Assembly (NCBI RefSeq): GCF_030732845.1
Contig: NZ_JASHKA010000004.1
Coordinates: 124,001 to 188,000, forward strand
Source of the DNA: Roseibium sp. MMSF_3544
Lineage (GTDB): Bacteria > Pseudomonadota > Alphaproteobacteria > Rhizobiales > Stappiaceae
Reading direction: 5' to 3'
Length of the DNA stretch: 64,000 bases
Positions 60,141 through 64,000 of the stretch are shown piece by piece. Below the pieces are notes generated by a model, which was given only the letters and a program-made list of their open reading frames with translations, was not told the origin of the DNA and made no database searches. The position numbers were made by a program, and so were the translations under genes. Numbering within the stretch: position 1 is the first letter of the stretch; the number at the start of each line of letters is the position of its first letter.

Positions 60141-61103
60141 ATGAACTGGTTCGCGGCGACACGATTTGCAGTCCTGCCGGTTGCGTCTCTTGGCGCGTCC
60201 TGGATTGCGGTGGTTGCCGTGAGCTTTCTTCTGATCAGGCTGGTTCCGGGCGACCCGGTCGAGATCTTCATCAATCATATGAACGTTCGTGCAACGGATG
60301 AACTCATCGCGGCCTACCGGGCTGAATGGGGTCTCGACCGAAGTCTCTTTGCGCAGTTTGCGATCTGGCTTCAGGGCTTTATCACCCTTGACTGGGGGCA
60401 GTCCTTTGTGACCGGACAGGCCGTCACGGCCGAGCTCTTTCCGCGTGTCGGCTGGTCCGCGGCCATTGGTCTTGCCGGTTTTGCAAGCGCTATTCTTGTC
60501 GGCTCCGGAATAGGCTTTCTGGCGGCGTTGCAGCCGGGCGGTCTCGCCGACCGACTATCGCGCCTGTTCGCGATTGGCGGTCAGGCACTGCCTGCCTTTG
60601 CCGTAGGGCTGATCGCCTTGTGGATCCTTGCTGCCGAACTCCAATGGATCCGGCCATTTTCAGGAGGTGTGGTGGAGCGCCTCCTTTTGCCGATTGCGCT
60701 TGTCGCGTTTTTTTCCATTGGCAGCGTCTCCCGCCTGGTCAGGGCCGGTTTCAGCGAGGTATGCAACGCGCCCTATATGCGCACGGCGCTGGCAAAGGGA
60801 CTGGGCCGCGGCAAGGCCCTCTGGCGGCACGGCCGCCGCCATGCGGCCATTGTCTTGCTTGCCGGCATCGCTCCCGACCTGGCGTGGATCATCGGTGGAA
60901 CGGCGGTCGCAGAGATCGTTTTCGGCGTGCCGGGATTGTCGGAACGCATTGTTGCCGCGGTCGCTGAGCGCGACTATCCGGTGCTTCAGCCTTACATTGC
61001 CCTGATCGCCTTGTGGCTGGTGCTTGGTTTGCGCCTGATCGCAGTTCTTCGACGGTCGCTCGATCCACGTGTCGATCTCGGTTTGGAGGTAGGTCATGGC
61101 TGA
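60141..61103 (+). CDS. ABC permease (DppB/NikB type)
   Basis: Inner-membrane permease of 320 residues, with about six helices. The OppB/NikB layout is seen: helix SWIAVVAVSFLLIRLVPGDP at the N-terminus, LDRSLFAQFAIWLQGFITLD near 75, the ATPase-contact loop APYMRTALAKGLGRGKALWR near 210 and the C-terminal helix LIALWLVLGLRLIAVL. It starts 19 bp after the binding-protein gene and overlaps the next permease by 8 bp. The EAA-type loop is intact, so it should need an ATPase, which the operon does not encode. Confidence 0.92.
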   Translation: MNWFAATRFAVLPVASLGASWIAVVAVSFLLIRLVPGDPVEIFINHMNVRATDELIAAYRAEWGLDRSLFAQFAIWLQGFITLDWGQSFVTGQAVTAELFPRVGWSAAIGLAGFASAILVGSGIGFLAALQPGGLADRLSRLFAIGGQALPAFAVGLIALWILAAELQWIRPFSGGVVERLLLPIALVAFFSIGSVSRLVRAGFSEVCNAPYMRTALAKGLGRGKALWRHGRRHAAIVLLAGIAPDLAWIIGGTAVAEIVFGVPGLSERIVAAVAERDYPVLQPYIALIALWLVLGLRLIAVLRRSLDPRVDLGLEVGHG

Positions 61104-61881
61104 CGTCGGCACATTGGCCCTACGCATCTTCATGTTGGTCGTGCTTCTGTTCATCGCCATCGGGTTTTTCTGGCAACCGCATGATCCCCATGCTGTCGAT
61201 CTGAGCCAGTCGCTAGAAGCGCCCTCGTTGGTCCATTGGCTCGGAACGGATCATTTGGGCCGGGACCTTGCGTCCAGACTGATCGTGGGTGCGCAGAGTT
61301 CTGTCCTCGCGATCGCAATCGTCCTCGTTTCGAGCATCGGGATCGGCATCATGGCTGGGGCTGCCATTGCAATCGGACCGGGAAGCGTCTCCGTCATCTT
61401 GCGGTGGTTGGCCGAAACCGTTCTGACGATCCCAACATTTGTACTTGCCCTGGTGCTGGCCGCCTTGTTCGGTGCCGGACTGATGGCGATCGCAGCCGCT
61501 CTCATCGTGGTCACCTGGGCACCCTATGCCTTGAGCCTCGCCGCGCTCTTTGATCGGCTGCGGGCGGAACAATACTGGCAGGCCAGCCTCGCGATGGGGT
61601 CCGGATTGCCGGGTGCGCTTCACAGACACCTGCTTCCGAACACGCTGCCCGTGCTCGGCGCGCTTGCTGGTGCAGATGCCGGCCGGGCCGTCATCCTTGT
61701 TGCGTCTCTTGGGTTTCTGGGACTGTCCGCCGACACGGGGCATCCGGAGTGGGGAGCGATGATCCACGAGTACCGAATGTTCCTGTTCTCCGAGCCGCGG
61801 CTCATTCTTGCGCCGGTCTTCGCGACAACCGTCTTGGCTTTCCTCTTGAATCAGGTTCTCGATAGGAACGCAGATGTTTGA
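61096..61881 (+). CDS. ABC permease (DppC/NikC type)
   Basis: Inner-membrane permease of 261 residues. It begins with a single helix (LRIFMLVVLLFIAIGFFW), then the family segment HWLGTDHLGRDLASRLIVGA near 50-70, about five more helices and the contact loop LRAEQYWQASLAMGSGLPGA near 155-175. It overlaps the preceding permease by 8 bp (ATGGCTGA region). The length is on the short side of NikC-like proteins. The next gene, 18 bp later, encodes a BtuF-like protein rather than an ATPase. Confidence 0.92.
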   Translation: MADVGTLALRIFMLVVLLFIAIGFFWQPHDPHAVDLSQSLEAPSLVHWLGTDHLGRDLASRLIVGAQSSVLAIAIVLVSSIGIGIMAGAAIAIGPGSVSVILRWLAETVLTIPTFVLALVLAALFGAGLMAIAAALIVVTWAPYALSLAALFDRLRAEQYWQASLAMGSGLPGALHRHLLPNTLPVLGALAGADAGRAVILVASLGFLGLSADTGHPEWGAMIHEYRMFLFSEPRLILAPVFATTVLAFLLNQVLDRNADV

Positions 61882-61899
61882 AGGGAGATAGGCAAAGTC

Positions 61900-62691
61900 A
61901 TGAAGACATTTCCGCCTGAACGCATTGTCTGCCTAACGGAAGAGACAGTCGAGACAATCTACCTGCTTGGCGAAGAAGACCGGATCGTTGGCGTCTCAGG
62001 CTATGCGGTGCGGCCGGCGCGCGTGCGACGTGAAAAGCCGAGGGTTTCGGCCTTCACATCAGCTGATATCCCAAAGATCCTCGCCCTGGAGCCCGACCTC
62101 GTTCTGACTTTTTCCGATTTGCAGGCCGACATCGCAGCCGAACTGATCCGAGCAGGGGTTGCTGTCGTTGCCTACAATCAGCGCGACATTGCTGGCATCC
62201 TCGCCATGATCCGGCACCTTGGAGCGACCATTGGCCAGGCAGCAAAAGCCGATGCTCTGGCCAGCCAGTATGAAGCGCGGTTGGCACAGGTCGCGGCAAA
62301 CGCTGAAGGCCAGCCGCGTCCGGTTGTCTATTTCGAAGAATGGGATGATCCGATGATCTCAGGCATCAAGTGGGTGTCTGAACTGATTGAGGTCGCCGGT
62401 GGCCGCGAGGCTTTTCCGAAACAGGCAGAAAGCGGTGGTGCACGCGACCGGATTGTTTCGTCGGACGAGGTCATCGCCGCCGCGCCGGAGGTCATCATCG
62501 CATCCTGGTGCGGCAAGAAGGTACGCCCTGAGAAGATTGCAGCGCGCCCTGGCTGGGACACAATACCCGCAGTCCGCGATGGCCATATTGTCGAGATCAA
62601 ATCGCCCCTTATCTTACAACCCGGCCCTGCGGCCTTGACGGATGGTCTTGATGCCATTCTTGCAGCGCTAAATCACGATCAGAAGGTCTAA
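61900..62691 (+). CDS. BtuF-like cobalamin/metal-chelate-binding protein without signal peptide
   Basis: A 263-residue protein with the Peripla_BP_2 (BtuF/FepB) fold: PPERIVCLTEETVETIYLLG at the start, ADIPKILALEPDLVLTFSDL near 57-75, VVYFEEWDDPMISGIKWVSE near 150 and PEVIIASWCGKKVRPEKIAA near 203. A signal peptide is absent; residue 1 begins directly with the mature fold, so it should be cytoplasmic. A role in holding imported corrinoid or chelate is inferred from riboswitch control. GGGAGA lies before the ATG. It is separated from the DUF1289 gene by 2 bp. Confidence 0.88.
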   Translation: MKTFPPERIVCLTEETVETIYLLGEEDRIVGVSGYAVRPARVRREKPRVSAFTSADIPKILALEPDLVLTFSDLQADIAAELIRAGVAVVAYNQRDIAGILAMIRHLGATIGQAAKADALASQYEARLAQVAANAEGQPRPVVYFEEWDDPMISGIKWVSELIEVAGGREAFPKQAESGGARDRIVSSDEVIAAAPEVIIASWCGKKVRPEKIAARPGWDTIPAVRDGHIVEIKSPLILQPGPAALTDGLDAILAALNHDQKV

Positions 62692-62693
62692 AC

Positions 62694-63578
62694 ATGAGCA
62701 TGGTCAGCCCCTGTGTCGGTACCTGCAAACTCGATGAGGCAACCGGGTTTTGCATAGGCTGTGCCAGAACCGGAGACGAGATCGCTGTTTGGGGCGGTGA
62801 AACAGATGCCTGGCGCGCTGACATCTGGGACGCACTCCCTGAACGCTTTGATAGCCTTGGCGTCGCCTGCCGACGTTTACCCTGGGACACAGACGAGATA
62901 CGCGCTTTTGTCGTAAGAAGCCTGCAGGAGAACCAGGGAACCTGGGTCGCAGGTGTTGTCGGCGCGGTCGGTGAGTTCACCGCAGCTCCGGGAAACAAGG
63001 TCCATGTCGACTTTGAGGGAGATATCATCGTTGCGACCACGCCGGGCGCAAGGCTCAGGTTTCACATCGATGACCATGTGCGCGCCTTGACGTTTGATCC
63101 CAAAGTGACCCCAACCAGGGAGATGCGGGTGATGCTTTCCGTCAAACGGGAACGCGGGCGCCCAGAGGTTGCCCACGTGCTCTCGCCGCTTGGGAAAGAT
63201 TGCTCCGCAATCGCGGCCGCGGACTGGGACGCAACCTTGTTCGACCTTGGTCTTGGACGCAAAGAAGCACGCTTTTGCGTTCGAACCGGACCCGGCCCGC
63301 TAAACGATGCGCTTGTGCGTGCAGACGGGACGGCTTTTCCCGACAACCTGCCAAAGATCGGACCTGCCTTGCTCGAAGCGAGCCCGGCCCGTGTGATCGA
63401 AACGGCCCTTGGCCGCATCGAAGTCATGACTCCGATCCCTGCTCCAACCGGAAAGTCCCCTCTCGGTCCCCACACGCATCTTTTGCCGGACCATCTTGCC
63501 TCGGGACGCGCAACACCGGCCGGCATGGACCTCCCCCGCGCCTATCTTCCAGGTGCGATCTTTTATCCGGCAGCTTGA
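62694..63578 (+). CDS. DUF1289-domain protein with long C-terminal domain (DUF6925-like)
   Basis: A 294-residue protein. Residues about 5-50 are a DUF1289 domain with the cysteine set CVGTCKLDEATGFCIGCART (Cys7, Cys11, Cys20, Cys23), a small metal-binding-like fold. Residues about 85-290 form a second domain (FTAAPGNKVHVDFEGDIIVA, RFHIDDHVRALTF and HTHLLPDHLASGRATP); its histidines near the end are conspicuous. I recall a DUF6925 label for such domains but am not certain. It ends the riboswitch operon, starting 2 bp after the BtuF-like gene. Metal handling is inferred. It overlaps the convergent gene by 16 bp. Confidence 0.75.
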   Translation: MSMVSPCVGTCKLDEATGFCIGCARTGDEIAVWGGETDAWRADIWDALPERFDSLGVACRRLPWDTDEIRAFVVRSLQENQGTWVAGVVGAVGEFTAAPGNKVHVDFEGDIIVATTPGARLRFHIDDHVRALTFDPKVTPTREMRVMLSVKRERGRPEVAHVLSPLGKDCSAIAAADWDATLFDLGLGRKEARFCVRTGPGPLNDALVRADGTAFPDNLPKIGPALLEASPARVIETALGRIEVMTPIPAPTGKSPLGPHTHLLPDHLASGRATPAGMDLPRAYLPGAIFYPAA

Positions 63579-64000
63579 CGTTTCGAAGGGGCGATGCCAG
63601 CCAGGGCGCCAAGGCCGTAAAGAGCACCGAACGTCGCGAAGGCGAGCGCATTCGTCCAGCCGATCTGCCAAATGACCGGCAGAGAAAAAGCAGAAGGATG
63701 TGACGGCAACAGCCAGCTCGCCGCGTAAACGACTGCTTGTTGCGCAAGAAGCGCTGCGGCAAACGCAATCAATGCAACGGCTACAAACAAATGCCCCGCA
63801 AACTGCCTTTGGCTAAACAGCGCTGCCATCACGGCAGCAACAGCCGAAAAGCCGAGCACAGCACCCCAAGCAAGCGTTGCCATATCTGTCGGATAACCGA
63901 GCACGCCAAAGCCGATGACCTGATTGACCAACCAGCCGAGGATGGCCGTGACAAGTGCTTCTCTCCAGGGAAGAACAAGCGCAGCGAGCGCGCCGATTGC
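63563..64000 (-). CDS. Integral membrane protein, N-terminus beyond the window
   Basis: The frame is open to the right edge, so the true start is outside; the visible part reads AIGALAALVLPWREALVTAI onward for 145 residues. At least four transmembrane helices are visible (about the LVLPW region, TLAWGAVLGFSAVAAVMAAL, GHLFVAVALIAFAAALLAQQ, WTNALAFATFGALYGLGALA). I do not recognise the family. It is convergent with the DUF1289 gene, with 16 bp of overlap, so it closes the riboswitch operon. A transport role is possible but unsupported. Confidence 0.7.
   Translation of the reverse strand, partial: AIGALAALVLPWREALVTAILGWLVNQVIGFGVLGYPTDMATLAWGAVLGFSAVAAVMAALFSQRQFAGHLFVAVALIAFAAALLAQQAVVYAASWLLPSHPSAFSLPVIWQIGWTNALAFATFGALYGLGALAGIAPSKRQAAG

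Noticed and set aside
1-64000. CRISPR arrays or cas genes
   Set aside because: No run of regularly spaced direct repeats and no Cas-like protein was seen.

Overview
The window looks like chromosomal DNA from a marine alphaproteobacterium. Inference from gene content and high-GC coding style points to the Stappiaceae/Labrenzia-Roseibium neighbourhood, but no rRNA or species marker is present. It holds about 54 protein genes that I can support, including partial and broken ones, one tRNA, one cobalamin riboswitch, several terminators and a set of short dispersed repeats.

Region 1 (1-10.5 kb) is one-carbon metabolism. A truncated formate-tetrahydrofolate ligase is followed by a convergent periplasmic protein with tandem repeats and a small lipoprotein. 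Next comes a compact corrinoid module: B12-binding methyl carrier, DUF1638, a small 'virulence factor' domain protein, a MetF-like reductase, methyl-THF:corrinoid methyltransferase and, after a terminator, a RamA/ASKHA-type corrinoid activator. Together these can move a methyl group from a corrinoid protein to THF and oxidise it. The enzyme that would take the methyl group from a substrate (MttB/MtgB type) is not in the window.

Region 2 (10.5-17.5 kb) is housekeeping: DUF1194, enoyl-CoA hydratase, DUF3052, AraC/GyrI regulator, CoA-binding protein, O-acetylhomoserine sulfhydrylase, heme A synthase and DUF2842. Region 3 (17.5-27.5 kb) is an exopolysaccharide locus: deacetylase, GNAT/FemAB-like protein, Wzc/ExoP-like co-polymerase lacking a visible Walker A, Wza, GT4, WcaJ-type initiating transferase and a Wzy/O-antigen ligase.

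Region 4 (27.5-37.5 kb) starts at tRNA-Pro(GGG) and is accessory. It has isolated genes (ChbG deacetylase, LysR, three methyltransferases, GNAT, exported amidohydrolase), dispersed repeats, two clearly broken genes and a probable 3' frameshift in the amidohydrolase. No integrase is seen. Region 5 (37.5-49.7 kb) is an eight-gene minus-strand locus with a divergent AraC regulator: PhyH dioxygenase, MBL-fold protein with a degenerate metal motif, oligopeptide-type ABC importer, second PhyH dioxygenase and a large GH38 alpha-mannosidase. It looks like a catabolic system for an unidentified mannosylated compound.

Region 6 (49.7-57.6 kb) is mixed: Lrp, DUF1127, STAS, an acetyltransferase broken in a C7 tract, a DUF2235-like hydrolase, two acetyltransferases and a CobW-family GTPase behind a Zur-box-like dyad. 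Region 7 (57.8-64 kb) is a cobalamin-riboswitch operon: DUF1636, a peptide/nickel-type binding protein and two permeases with no ATPase gene, a BtuF-like protein without signal peptide, and a DUF1289-domain protein. It is closed by a convergent partial membrane protein. Regions 5 and 7 are the best candidates for undescribed systems.
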